Assembly (NCBI RefSeq): GCF_019904175.1
Contig: NZ_CP061913.1
Span: 310,001-374,000, forward strand
DNA: 64,000 nucleotides
Origin: Dactylosporangium vinaceum
Lineage (GTDB): Bacteria; Actinomycetota; Actinomycetes; Mycobacteriales; Micromonosporaceae
Reading direction: 5' to 3'
Shown here: positions 55,183 to 64,000 of the stretch, piece after piece
Layout: every line of letters begins with the position of its first letter
Position numbering within the stretch: the first letter of the stretch is position 1
Position numbers and translations under genes: made by a program
Notes under the pieces: model-generated
Databases searched by the model: none
What the model was told of the DNA's origin: nothing
Seen by the model: the letters and a program-made list of their open reading frames with translations, nothing else

Positions 55183-56082
55183 ATGGCACTGCTGAACGAG
55201 CCGGCTTCATTCCCGACTGCCATGTGGGTGGTGGCCAGGTACCTGGCGACGTCGCCGGGTCGACGACAGGCCCGCGACACTGCCCAAGCCGTGTTGCGGC
55301 CGGCCAGCCTGCTGCCGGCAGGCAAGGCCGAAGGCGACAAAACGTTCGACAACGCTGTCCGCACACTTCAGGATCTGGGTGTTGTCGCGGTCGACGGCGA
55401 CGACCTCGTCCTGTGCGATGATAATCGGCTGCAGTCCGGCGATGACTACGCTGGCTTCACCGACCTGATACGGATCGGGGTGCTGGAGTCGCACCGCAAC
55501 GATGGCATCGCCGAGCCAGGCGATTCGGGGCCGAGAGACCTTGTTAGGGCTCTGGCGTGTTTCCTGACACTCGATGCCTACAGTGCATATGACGAGGATG
55601 TGCTTGAGGATCTGCTCCGCAGGACACTGCCGCCGCACATCGGGGATCCGAACTTCAACGACGTGCGACGCAACCGGTTCGGTTACTGGTCTCGGGCGCT
55701 GGGTTTCGCCGCTGGCCCGCTGCTGCAGACACCCAGCAAGTTGACGCTGCAGCCCGACTGCACCACTGCGGTACAGCGAACTGCTCGCACCCTGTGGCCC
55801 AACGGAGCCCGGCTGGCGGCGCGGGACGCGATCGCGAGTCTGACAGAGGCGTTGCCGGTGCTGCCTGGCGGACGTTACAGCGCTGCCTTGCAACTCAAGA
55901 AGACAACACCTGACGTCTCGTCGACATTGTCGTTCGCGCTGTTCTGCGGCGAGCAGCAGGGCTGGCTGAGGTTCGATAGCCGCTCCGACGCCGACGACGA
56001 GGTGCTGCTGGTCGACCCGGACAGGGCTACGAGCACGTATCGCATCACCCACCTCGTCATCCTGGAGCCGCTCAATGGCTGA
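55183..56082 (+). CDS. dpdG: Dpd island protein of unknown fold, DpdG-position
   Basis: A 299-residue soluble protein one base after the dpdF stop, overlapping the next gene by 8 nt. No catalytic motif is seen. The N-terminal half may be a winged helix (FPTAMWVVARYLATSPGRRQ, then TFDNAVRTLQDLGVVAVDGD), followed by helices and a C-terminal beta-rich end (SSTLSFALFCGEQQGWLRFD). The name is given by gene order in known Dpd clusters, not by a recognised family. Confidence 0.6.
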   Translation: MALLNEPASFPTAMWVVARYLATSPGRRQARDTAQAVLRPASLLPAGKAEGDKTFDNAVRTLQDLGVVAVDGDDLVLCDDNRLQSGDDYAGFTDLIRIGVLESHRNDGIAEPGDSGPRDLVRALACFLTLDAYSAYDEDVLEDLLRRTLPPHIGDPNFNDVRRNRFGYWSRALGFAAGPLLQTPSKLTLQPDCTTAVQRTARTLWPNGARLAARDAIASLTEALPVLPGGRYSAALQLKKTTPDVSSTLSFALFCGEQQGWLRFDSRSDADDEVLLVDPDRATSTYRITHLVILEPLNG

Positions 56083-59000
56083 GTTCCGTCAATACGTCTG
56101 CTGGTCACCGGTCACCGCCGCGACGACTATCAGCACCGAGGCCGTCAGCCCTTCACCGTCTGTCTTCTTCGCCACGCACGTGCCGCTGCGAATCCGGCGA
56201 CGACACCCGGAAGCGAAGGCGGAAGGTCTCGGCACGGCCGTCACGGAGGAGCAGGTCAGGCGCGACTTCTTGGGCCGGCCGACAGCCAACGGAGTGCTGC
56301 TGATGCCCGTCACCGGCGAATCGGGAACCGGAAAATCGCACCTGGTGCGCTGGGTGCAGGAAAAGACACCGTCGACCGACAAACGCCTGGTCATTCACCT
56401 GCCGAAGACCAGCACAAGCCTTCGTGCCGTCGTTCGGACGCTGCTGGACCAGCCCGGCGCGGACACGGCAGAACTGGCGCAACTGCGCGCCGACGTCGAC
56501 CGGATGAGCTCGGAGCTGGACGTCGACAGTCTCCAACGCCGTCTCATCAACGAGCTTTCCGAAGCGGTCACCGTCGCCGACGCGAAGCCAGGCGCGGCCC
56601 GGGTACTTGCAGGACCGGACAAGCTGGCGTTACTTCTGCTGGATCCCCACGTGCGGGACCACCTGCTGCAGCCGGGCAAGCTCATTCCTCGGCTCGCCGC
56701 AAGTCTGCTGTCGGACCGCCGCGATCGCGAGGGCGACCGGCCAGCAACATTTTCACTCACCGACCTCCCCCTGGACATCGCCGATGTCAACAAGGCATCC
56801 GACAAGGCCAAGCGGCTGCTCAGCCTCATCACCAGCCGGCCCGAACTACAGACCGCAGCGGTCGAGATCCTCACCGACCAACTGCCGGTCGCAGTCACCG
56901 CGGCCTGGAACATGGGCGGGGGCCGACTGCAGCAGGCGATGCTCGAAATCCGTCGTCAACTCGCCCAGCAGGACAAAGAGATCGTGCTGCTGATCGAAGA
57001 CTTCGTGGTCCTGCAAGGCGTGCAGCGTGATCTCCTCGACGCCTTGATCGAGGCCGGTGTGCGCGGCGGCAAAACTGAACTCGCGCCGGTCCGCACCCTC
57101 ATGGCAGTAACCAGCGGCTACTGGGAACGGCTGGAGGAGACAGTCCTAACCCGGGCGAAGGCCGCCACGCCATACCTTTACAACCTCGACGCCGCCCTCG
57201 ACATCGACGAGCAAGGCCAGGAGGACATCAGCATCTTCGTCGGCCGTTACCTCAACGCGGCACGCGTAGGCCAGGAGGCGCTGGACAACGCCAACGTCGC
57301 AGCCGGCGCAGAAGTGCCCAATCGATGCAAGACCTGCGATTTCCAAGAGACGTGCCACTCTGCTTTTGGCGCCTCAGCAGAAGGCTACGGGCTGTATCCG
57401 TTCAACTGGCCAGCACTACGCCGAGCCATCCGCGCGCGGCCCGCGCACGACAGCCCCGACACGTTCAACCCACGCGCGGTCATCGGTGAGGTCATCCGAC
57501 CCGTCCTCGTCGACCATGCTCAGGCACTCAACGGCGGCACGTTCCCAGATCAGCGTTTTCGCGAGGACTACCCCACCGCCGAGGACGAAGAGTTCTTGCT
57601 CGGCGCCGTACAACGTGAGATCGAAGAACGAGACTCGGGTGACGCCAGCCGCCGCAAAACGTTCCTCGAGTTCTGGGGCGATGCTCCTAGGAACCTCACC
57701 AACCTCGAACCGGAAATTCACCACGCGTTCGGTGTCAGCCTCCTGGCGCTCGACGATGTGGTCGGCAATGCGAGCCAGAGTGCGACACGCAAGCCTGACG
57801 AACCGGCTTCCGCTCGGCGGACAGGAGTACGTACCGCCACTGGCGAACTCCCGCGAGCCATAGCGGTGATGATCGAGCACGTCGAAGAATGGCAGGGCCG
57901 CCAAAGCCAACTCCCGCAAGGCACCGCAGCCTATCTACGCAACATTATTCGGCAAGCGGTAATCAACCGATGTTTATGGACCGATCCCGTCATGGCCGAG
58001 CCGTTGATAACCGAGCTGGACCGCGCGTGGCCATTGAACTCAACGGTGGTATCCATTGAAGATGCCGGCGGTGAGCGGCTACCTGGAACCGCGGACGCCC
58101 CGATCCGGTTCAATCGGAATTCAGGCAACGCCACGTTCTTCCGTCAGTTGCTCCTAGCCGGCACTGACGTTGCCGGCAATGCGGCAGCCGTCCGACGTCT
58201 GCGTGAGATCACGGAACTTCACCAGAAGAACTTGCAGCAGGCGGCACAGCGCTATCGTCAGGTCACGGACAAGGATCTCGTTCTGGGCATCAGGGCCTCC
58301 CTTCTGGGTGCTGCACTTGCCGGCAGAGCATGGCCGGGGATGAAAGACGTCGACCTGCTAGACGCGAGTTTCGCTGATGGTATTGGATGGAAACGGGCGG
58401 ACTCCTCCAGTCGCACCCCGCAGTGGAACAGCCTCCAAGGGATGCACCAAAATGGTCGTGGAATTCTCACTGAACGACTCAAGGTCGGCGTGGGCTTCAC
58501 CCGAGGCAAGACCGGCGGCGTGCGCATAATTGACGGCACCCGTGCGCTGCCGTTGGTGCGGCAGGCGGCGCAGGAATGGACATGGCGCAAACCAGAGAGT
58601 CCGCTTCCTCCGTGGGTCGATAAGGCCGTATCCGGGTTTCATCAGTTCACCGCGGTCATAGATGCACAATGCGCCCTGCTTCAGCAGAATATTGTGACGA
58701 TTCGCACATTCCTGCCATCTGGGGTCAGTGGTAGCGAAACGGTGGCGGCCGTCGACCAGGCTTACCGCGCCGCCGTCGGTGAGGGCCTGGGTCCCGAAGA
58801 TTTGACCGCCTTCCAGGCGTTACTAGCAGATGCCCGGCAGGCGGACTGGCGATGCATCGAGCGAGCTGAGCGGGACCTGGCGCGCGCCGCGGCCGCGGAG
58901 GACGACGAAAGTAGGTCACGAGCGACTCTCGCCGCGTGCGCCGTCGACCGGGGCGAAGACCTTGCCGTGATCGAACGGTTCTTGGTAGCGAGCGACTCGT

Positions 59001-59110
59001 GGTTGACGAAGCGGCTTCAACAGGCCAGGTTGCGGGGTGGGGGATCCGGCGAGTCCGCCGTGCTCCGAGTACAGGAGTTGCTGCGGCAATGGATGGAGGT
59101 TGATGGATGA
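56075..59110 (+). CDS. dpdH: Large P-loop ATPase, DpdH-like
   Basis: A 1011-residue protein. Walker A is VTGESGTGKSHLVRWVQ (GESGTGKS at residues 81-88), and a Walker B-like EIVLLIEDFVVLQGVQRDLL lies near residue 305. These suit an AAA/STAND-like ATPase acting as an island motor or sensor. A compact cysteine motif CKTCDFQETCH (Cys418, Cys421, Cys427, His428) may bind zinc or an iron-sulfur cluster. The C-terminal half is helical with acidic and Arg-rich stretches. It is coupled to dpdG upstream and to the next gene by ATGA. Function in restriction is inferred from context. Confidence 0.72.
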   Translation: MAEFRQYVCWSPVTAATTISTEAVSPSPSVFFATHVPLRIRRRHPEAKAEGLGTAVTEEQVRRDFLGRPTANGVLLMPVTGESGTGKSHLVRWVQEKTPSTDKRLVIHLPKTSTSLRAVVRTLLDQPGADTAELAQLRADVDRMSSELDVDSLQRRLINELSEAVTVADAKPGAARVLAGPDKLALLLLDPHVRDHLLQPGKLIPRLAASLLSDRRDREGDRPATFSLTDLPLDIADVNKASDKAKRLLSLITSRPELQTAAVEILTDQLPVAVTAAWNMGGGRLQQAMLEIRRQLAQQDKEIVLLIEDFVVLQGVQRDLLDALIEAGVRGGKTELAPVRTLMAVTSGYWERLEETVLTRAKAATPYLYNLDAALDIDEQGQEDISIFVGRYLNAARVGQEALDNANVAAGAEVPNRCKTCDFQETCHSAFGASAEGYGLYPFNWPALRRAIRARPAHDSPDTFNPRAVIGEVIRPVLVDHAQALNGGTFPDQRFREDYPTAEDEEFLLGAVQREIEERDSGDASRRKTFLEFWGDAPRNLTNLEPEIHHAFGVSLLALDDVVGNASQSATRKPDEPASARRTGVRTATGELPRAIAVMIEHVEEWQGRQSQLPQGTAAYLRNIIRQAVINRCLWTDPVMAEPLITELDRAWPLNSTVVSIEDAGGERLPGTADAPIRFNRNSGNATFFRQLLLAGTDVAGNAAAVRRLREITELHQKNLQQAAQRYRQVTDKDLVLGIRASLLGAALAGRAWPGMKDVDLLDASFADGIGWKRADSSSRTPQWNSLQGMHQNGRGILTERLKVGVGFTRGKTGGVRIIDGTRALPLVRQAAQEWTWRKPESPLPPWVDKAVSGFHQFTAVIDAQCALLQQNIVTIRTFLPSGVSGSETVAAVDQAYRAAVGEGLGPEDLTAFQALLADARQADWRCIERAERDLARAAAAEDDESRSRATLAACAVDRGEDLAVIERFLVASDSWLTKRLQQARLRGGGSGESAVLRVQELLRQWMEVDG

Positions 59111-59781
59111 CGACGGCATCCGTTCTGGACCGTGCACGAGCGCTCACCGCCGAGGCCAACCGAGTCCGCGAAGGTGCTGCGGCGGAAGACAACGCTAAAC
59201 GCGTCTTGACCCAAGCCGAGAGCCTCAGCAGCGCATTGGAGCAGCTCCGTCGACTGGTGGAGGCGGCTCGCGCTTTACACGAGTTGGGCGGCGATGTCGA
59301 TGCCGGCCGGGTCGACGACGGACGAGAGAAGTTCTCCAAGCTCGCCGCCGATGGCCTGCCGTCGGTCCAAGCCATCACCGCCGCGCGCCGGAACGTGGAA
59401 ACGGTGCTGCAGCGAGTTCAATCCGCACTTACGCAGGCGTGGTCACAATGGACCCGTGAGCGGATCGCCGAACTGCCGGTGCAGCGGCTCTCCGTGCTGT
59501 CCGCCGCCGACCAGCGCACCGAACGGACGACACTCAATGACCTCAAGAAATTGGCCAAGATCGAGTCGCCGCACGCGCGGGAGATCGCGTCCTTCGCCAC
59601 GGGCCACGCTGGCCTACGGACGGCCCTGGAGGACTTGCGGGAACCCGACCCGGAACTTGAGCGGCTACTGTCACGACTGAGCCAACGCGTGACCTTAGAT
59701 GTATTGTCTGATGCCGATATTGCGCTGCTGCGGGAGTACGGCCTCGCCGACCAGATAGAACTCCATAGGAGGGGTTTGTGA
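59107..59781 (+). CDS. dpdI: Helical/coiled-coil protein, DpdI-position
   Basis: A 224-residue, strongly charged and predicted all-helical protein (VLDRARALTAEANRVREGAA; RVLTQAESLSSALEQLRRLV), consistent with coiled coils. No catalytic motif or signal is seen. Its start overlaps the dpdH stop and its stop overlaps the next GTG (GTGA). It is probably a bridging subunit between the large ATPase and the DEAH helicase; the letter follows gene order only. Confidence 0.6.
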   Translation: MTTASVLDRARALTAEANRVREGAAAEDNAKRVLTQAESLSSALEQLRRLVEAARALHELGGDVDAGRVDDGREKFSKLAADGLPSVQAITAARRNVETVLQRVQSALTQAWSQWTRERIAELPVQRLSVLSAADQRTERTTLNDLKKLAKIESPHAREIASFATGHAGLRTALEDLREPDPELERLLSRLSQRVTLDVLSDADIALLREYGLADQIELHRRGL

Positions 59782-62700
59782 CACAGGGACTCGACGGACG
59801 CTTCATGTCGGGCGTCCTCGACGATCTGGAGGATCTGGAACTCCCTTTGCTGGCGTGGGGCGTCACCACCGGCACCCTCGCACACGACGAGGTCATCCAC
59901 GCGATCAGCGAGAGGCTCACCGTCGCCGACACTCCGGTCGATATCACCGCTGACGACGTCTTGTCAGCGCTGCTAGACGCCGCGCTGTTGTTCCGCATCC
60001 CGATCCCGGTCGTTTCCCCGCCGCGGTACCGCACCCGGATGGCAGAGACCATCCGCCTCGCGACGCGGCTGCGTCAACTATTCGGCCCGCGCGACCTCAC
60101 ATCACCCCCAGCGCGGTGGTGGGAACAAGGCCGTACCCTGGTCGCCGACTATCGCCTGCACACCACTCGGCGTCGCTATCCGAAGCGCGACATCACCGTC
60201 GAGGAGGCGCTCTTGGAACTCGCCAGCATGGATGCCTGGACCGCAGAGCACACGCTGGCCGCCCGCGCCCAACTGAGCCATCCCACCGTCGCGCGATTCC
60301 AACTGGACGCCACCCGAACGGTCATCAACGCCATCGCTGCGCGTCAGAGTGCAGGTGTCATAGTCGGCGCAGGTACGGGTAGCGGCAAGACACTCGGCTT
60401 CTACCTCCCTGCGTTCGCGGCGATGGCCGAGCACGCCCGCACGGGCGCAACAGGCGTCCACACACTGGCCCTCTACCCCCGCACCGAACTGCTGCGCGAC
60501 CAGTTGCGTGAAGCAGTCTCCACCGTCCTGCGGGTCAACGGCGACTCGGCAACAACGACCGGCCGGCGGCTGCGGATCGGTGTCCTATACGGCGACACGC
60601 CCCACAACGCGCAACGCCTGCGGGCCCAGAACTCGCACGTCGCCCGAGCGTGGCCCAGCCGGGGCGGCGACGCTCTATGCCCCTACCTAGCATGCCCCCG
60701 CTGCCGGCAGGACCTTGTCTGGTCCCGGCAAGACCAAACCGACAACCGAGACCGGCTGCGGTGCACACACGCCTCGTGCGGACTCATCATCGACGATGTC
60801 ACGCTGACCCGCGACTCGCTGCGCAGCAACCCGCCGGATCTGCTCTTCACGACCACGGAGATGCTCAACCGCAATGCCACCGATCCGGGACTCGGACCAC
60901 TCCTCGGTTGGCGCGGGCCACGCCGACCGTCGCTGGTACTCCTGGACGAAGCCCACACCTACACCGGCATGCACGGTGCACAGGTCGGCCTGCTGCTGCG
61001 GCGGTGGCGGCATGCTGTACGCGGTCCAGTCACTTTCGTCGGTCTCAGCGCCACCCTGCGGGACGCTGCAGCGTTCTTCGCGCAGCTCACCGGTCTTCCG
61101 GAGGCGTCAGTCGACTACGTCACACCACAGCCACTTGACCTCGAGGAGGAGGGCCGCGAGTACGCGATCGCCTTGCGGGCGGACCCGGTCTCCGGCGCGA
61201 GCCAACTGTCAGTGTCAATTCAAACGGCAATGCTCTACGGCCGGGTGCTCGACCTCCGCGACCGCGAGATGCTCTACGGATCTCGCGGTTTTCTGTTCAC
61301 CGATGACCTTGACGTCACCAACCGGTTCTTCGATGACCTGCGGGACGCGGAAGGAGGACGCACGTCCCGTGGTCCGCGTCGCGCGGGCCGCGTGCTGGCC
61401 GGCCTGCGTTCACCCGAGGCCGCATTCCGGGCGGAGCGCTTCACCGACGGCCAGTCCTGGGACCTGGTGCGGCAGATCGGCCGCGACCTGGACCCGAACG
61501 CCATCGTCGGAGACCTGCGGGTAGGACGTACCTCGTCACAGGACGTTGGGGTGGACAACGACGCCGATCTCGTTGTCGCCACCGCCTCGCTCGAAGTCGG
61601 GTACGACGACGACCGGGTTGGCCTCGTCTTGCAGCACAAGGCCCCCCATGACGCTGCCGCGTTCATCCAGCGACGTGGCCGCGCCGGGCGCAGTCGGGGA
61701 ACCCGCCCGTGGACGGTCATCACGCTGTCGGACTACGGCCGGGACAGGCTCGCCTACCAGGCATACGACACCCTGTTCTCACCCGAACTCACCGCGCGCC
61801 GCCTGCCGGTCCGTAACCGTTTCGTTCTCAAGATCCAAGGCGCCCAGGCCATGCTGGACTGGCTCGCCGTAACGCTGCGGGACGCCCGCATCGATCCGCG
61901 CCGACTTCTGACCGCCCCGCGCTCTGACGCCCGCGCAGCGTCGCCGGATCAGCAGCAGACCCTTGCCGACCTTCTGGAACGGCTCATCACCGATCCCACC
62001 GTACAGGACAGCCTCATCGTCCATCTGCGCCGATCTCTGGACATCAGCACCGACGAAGCCCAAGCGATTCTGTGGGAGCAGCCGCGCGCTCTGCTGCTCG
62101 GCGTGGCACCCACCGCCTTGCGGCGGCTGCGGTGTAACTGGCGGCCTGTGGACCCAGACCCGAACGCCCACCCGGGTAGTCTGCTCCCCGAGTTCCTCAC
62201 CACGGCCCTGTATGAGCCGCTCAATGTACCCGAGGTCAACTTTCGGCTGCCGTTCACCGACGAGTGGGAAGCTCTTCCCATCGAACGCGCGCTTCGTGAA
62301 GCAGTGCCGGGAAGGGTCAGTCGACGCTACGGTCACCGACGCAGCAACGACCGAACGTGGCTGCCGATCCCGCCACCGCAAGCCAACGGCGTACTTGAGC
62401 TCACCAGTTTCGTCGAGACCTACACTCCGCAGGGCACGTGGACACCGCCAGGTCATCTACCGGTGCAGGTGCTCCGTCCGCACGTCATGGGACTGCAGCA
62501 GCCGCCCGATGAGGTCGCCGACCGGTCCCAAGGTATCCCGGTCTGGGCCTCGGAGATCATCGCACCCGTCAGCGGTCTCTACGCGGCGGACATCCCGAAG
62601 CCGTCTAGTTGGGTCGACCGCATCACTGCGGTCGGATTCGCTACAAGCGCCGCCGGCAACCCGGCCGAGGTCCGCCGGATGACCCTCGGAGCCGAATGCG

Positions 62701-64000
62701 AAACGACCTATGAACGCGGCGCCGCCCGCACCGTCACCAGCAGTGTCCGCTATCGGCTTGAAGACCAGGCCGCCGCCTTGGGCTTCCGCCTGAACGTCGA
62801 CGCAGTACGGTTCAGCCTCACGCCGCTCGATATCACCCGGCAGGCCGTCGTCGAGCACCTCAGATCGCCGCAGTGGCGGTTGCTGGCATTCACCACCGCA
62901 GTCGCACACGATCCGACGCTGGACGAGGTGGCGAATTCGTTCCAGCGGACCTGGCTCACCACGGTGTACACGGCCGCGTACGCGCTGGTCGCCACCGACG
63001 CCGACAGCACAGATTGGTCGGGTGAGCGCATCCATGCGTCGCTGCGCGGAGGCGCATGGCGTAGCAACGTCCAACAGATCCTGCGAGCGCTGTATCGTGA
63101 TGCCGGACCGGTAGCGGCTGCGGCGCCCGACCGCCTCGTGGCTGGGCTGACCGATCTCAGCACCGACTCTAGACTGACGGACTGCCTCGACCGCCATGCA
63201 CGGCTGCTCTGGACCGAGGACGTTGTCGAGCTCACCAAGGACCTGGCCCAAGAGGTATATCGCGGCACCGTCGCCGCAGCAATCCTCGCCGCCACGCAGC
63301 GTGCATGCCCCGACGCGCAAGACCGAGACCTGATTGTGGATGTCGTACCGCCAGCCCAGCCAAACGGTGCGGCCACCATCTGGCTCAGCGAGACGTCGCT
63401 CGGCGGGATAGGGGTCGTTGAGCAGTTGACGCACTACTACGCCGAGAACCCGCGCCGATTCTGGGGGCTCGTCGACACCGCTTTGGGGCCGAGCGACCAC
63501 GAGTACGTCCACACCACCGTCGTACAACTGCTCGACCATGTCGTGTCCCAACCGTCAGGTCCCGCCGCGCAGGCAATGGCAGCCCTGCGCGATGCTGGTT
63601 CAGCACATGCTGGTGACAACGCGCTGCAGCAGTTGCGGTCAGCATGGTCGGTTCTCGCCGGGCACCCTCGTCATCAGGCGATCGCGGCGCTATCCACCCG
63701 GCTGCTGAGGCCCGGCACAACCAGCGGCACGGACACCACCGCACTCGGGCTGATCCGGGCCTGGGACGGCCTCCAGCAACGCCTGGGCTTCGAAGTAGAA
63801 GCGGCGGTCTTCGCCTACCTCGTCGGCACTGGCCGGCTGAGCGTGCCTGGCTTGGGTGACGTGAGCCTGACCCCGGACCAGGTATTCAGCCTGCTCTGGC
63901 CCAGGGGTAACAAAGCACGAGTCCAACACCTGCAGCACTACCAGCCCTATGCCGGAACTCCGATGCTGGATCGGCTCCTCGCGCAGGCCGTCCACGACGA
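59778..64000 (+). CDS. dpdJ: DEAH helicase with zinc site and DUF1998-like C-terminus, DpdJ-like (partial at right edge)
   Basis: Open from the GTG at 59778 to the window end (more than 1400 residues, no stop reached). Motor motifs are VGAGTGSGKTLGFYLPAF (Walker A at 197-205), TLALYPRTELLRDQL, LLDEAHTYTGMHGAQ (DEAH at 390), VGLSATLRD, VVATASLEVGYDDDRV and IQRRGRAGRSRGTRPW (motif VI at 631-638). A four-Cys site lies between motifs (Cys306, Cys309, Cys329, Cys334). Near the right edge, ETSLGGIGVVEQLTHYYAEN resembles DUF1998, as in DpdJ and in DrmB/MrfA-type helicases. It is expected to be part of the restriction machinery. Confidence 0.85.
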   Translation, partial: MTQGLDGRFMSGVLDDLEDLELPLLAWGVTTGTLAHDEVIHAISERLTVADTPVDITADDVLSALLDAALLFRIPIPVVSPPRYRTRMAETIRLATRLRQLFGPRDLTSPPARWWEQGRTLVADYRLHTTRRRYPKRDITVEEALLELASMDAWTAEHTLAARAQLSHPTVARFQLDATRTVINAIAARQSAGVIVGAGTGSGKTLGFYLPAFAAMAEHARTGATGVHTLALYPRTELLRDQLREAVSTVLRVNGDSATTTGRRLRIGVLYGDTPHNAQRLRAQNSHVARAWPSRGGDALCPYLACPRCRQDLVWSRQDQTDNRDRLRCTHASCGLIIDDVTLTRDSLRSNPPDLLFTTTEMLNRNATDPGLGPLLGWRGPRRPSLVLLDEAHTYTGMHGAQVGLLLRRWRHAVRGPVTFVGLSATLRDAAAFFAQLTGLPEASVDYVTPQPLDLEEEGREYAIALRADPVSGASQLSVSIQTAMLYGRVLDLRDREMLYGSRGFLFTDDLDVTNRFFDDLRDAEGGRTSRGPRRAGRVLAGLRSPEAAFRAERFTDGQSWDLVRQIGRDLDPNAIVGDLRVGRTSSQDVGVDNDADLVVATASLEVGYDDDRVGLVLQHKAPHDAAAFIQRRGRAGRSRGTRPWTVITLSDYGRDRLAYQAYDTLFSPELTARRLPVRNRFVLKIQGAQAMLDWLAVTLRDARIDPRRLLTAPRSDARAASPDQQQTLADLLERLITDPTVQDSLIVHLRRSLDISTDEAQAILWEQPRALLLGVAPTALRRLRCNWRPVDPDPNAHPGSLLPEFLTTALYEPLNVPEVNFRLPFTDEWEALPIERALREAVPGRVSRRYGHRRSNDRTWLPIPPPQANGVLELTSFVETYTPQGTWTPPGHLPVQVLRPHVMGLQQPPDEVADRSQGIPVWASEIIAPVSGLYAADIPKPSSWVDRITAVGFATSAAGNPAEVRRMTLGAECETTYERGAARTVTSSVRYRLEDQAAALGFRLNVDAVRFSLTPLDITRQAVVEHLRSPQWRLLAFTTAVAHDPTLDEVANSFQRTWLTTVYTAAYALVATDADSTDWSGERIHASLRGGAWRSNVQQILRALYRDAGPVAAAAPDRLVAGLTDLSTDSRLTDCLDRHARLLWTEDVVELTKDLAQEVYRGTVAAAILAATQRACPDAQDRDLIVDVVPPAQPNGAATIWLSETSLGGIGVVEQLTHYYAENPRRFWGLVDTALGPSDHEYVHTTVVQLLDHVVSQPSGPAAQAMAALRDAGSAHAGDNALQQLRSAWSVLAGHPRHQAIAALSTRLLRPGTTSGTDTTALGLIRAWDGLQQRLGFEVEAAVFAYLVGTGRLSVPGLGDVSLTPDQVFSLLWPRGNKARVQHLQHYQPYAGTPMLDRLLAQAVHD

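Overview
The window is high-GC DNA with many GTG starts, ATGA-coupled genes, an AfsR/SARP regulator, secreted glycoside hydrolases with ricin-type modules, and PASTA-bearing exoproteins. This points to a filamentous actinomycete, most likely of the Micromonosporaceae type. That taxonomic call is inferred from gene content and style, not from a marker search.

Left part (1-41.6 kb), chromosome with accessory patches. The edge holds a large serine recombinase (partial). Beside it lie an unusual tRNA-Ala(TGC), two head-to-tail ankyrin-repeat genes, and a tRNA-Arg(TCG) that is a clear paralogue of the tRNA-Ala. A TetR/ketopantoate-reductase-like divergent pair with a visible operator follows. Next come a DUF429-like gene and an ECF sigma factor with a 12-copy heptad-repeat tail coupled to a membrane protein. 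From 8.6 to 20.5 kb there is a run of exported proteins: an LPXTG-anchored protein, GH26- and GH16-type hydrolases (the latter under a clear promoter/operator), a beta-helix protein, an Ig/PASTA protein and a Tat-exported metallophosphoesterase. Then come a two-component system with two small membrane proteins, class II fumarase, an AfsR-like regulator, a third ankyrin-family paralogue, a minisatellite-like stretch, a P450-fold protein that has lost its haem ligand, a decayed subtilase remnant, an EEP-family protein, an IclR regulator, cysS, an rlmB-type methyltransferase, an Hsp70-like/beta-propeller membrane protein and a MsmK/UgpC-type ABC ATPase. A tRNA-Thr(TGT) closes this part.

Right part (42.7-64 kb), the most interesting region. 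It is a nearly contiguous, translationally coupled island on the + strand: queC-queE-queD, a DpdC candidate, a DGQQR protein, a DNA-type guanine transglycosylase (DpdA), a second DGQQR protein, then a SNF2-type helicase, a RecQ-like helicase, a small protein, a large P-loop ATPase, a helical protein and a DEAH/DUF1998-type helicase that runs off the window. The content matches the Dpd system, which inserts 7-deazaguanine bases (preQ0, then the amide ADG) into DNA and restricts unmodified DNA. QueD, QueE and QueC would make preQ0 from the FolE product. DpdA with DGQQR partner(s) would exchange it for guanine in DNA. The helicase/ATPase half would restrict foreign DNA.

Notable departures from a plain Dpd locus are two divergent DGQQR paralogues flanking dpdA, a 124-nt overlap between dpdA and the second one, a strong hairpin exactly between the modification and restriction halves, and no recognisable nuclease within the window. 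The island begins about 1.1 kb after the tRNA-Thr, a plausible but unproven boundary.
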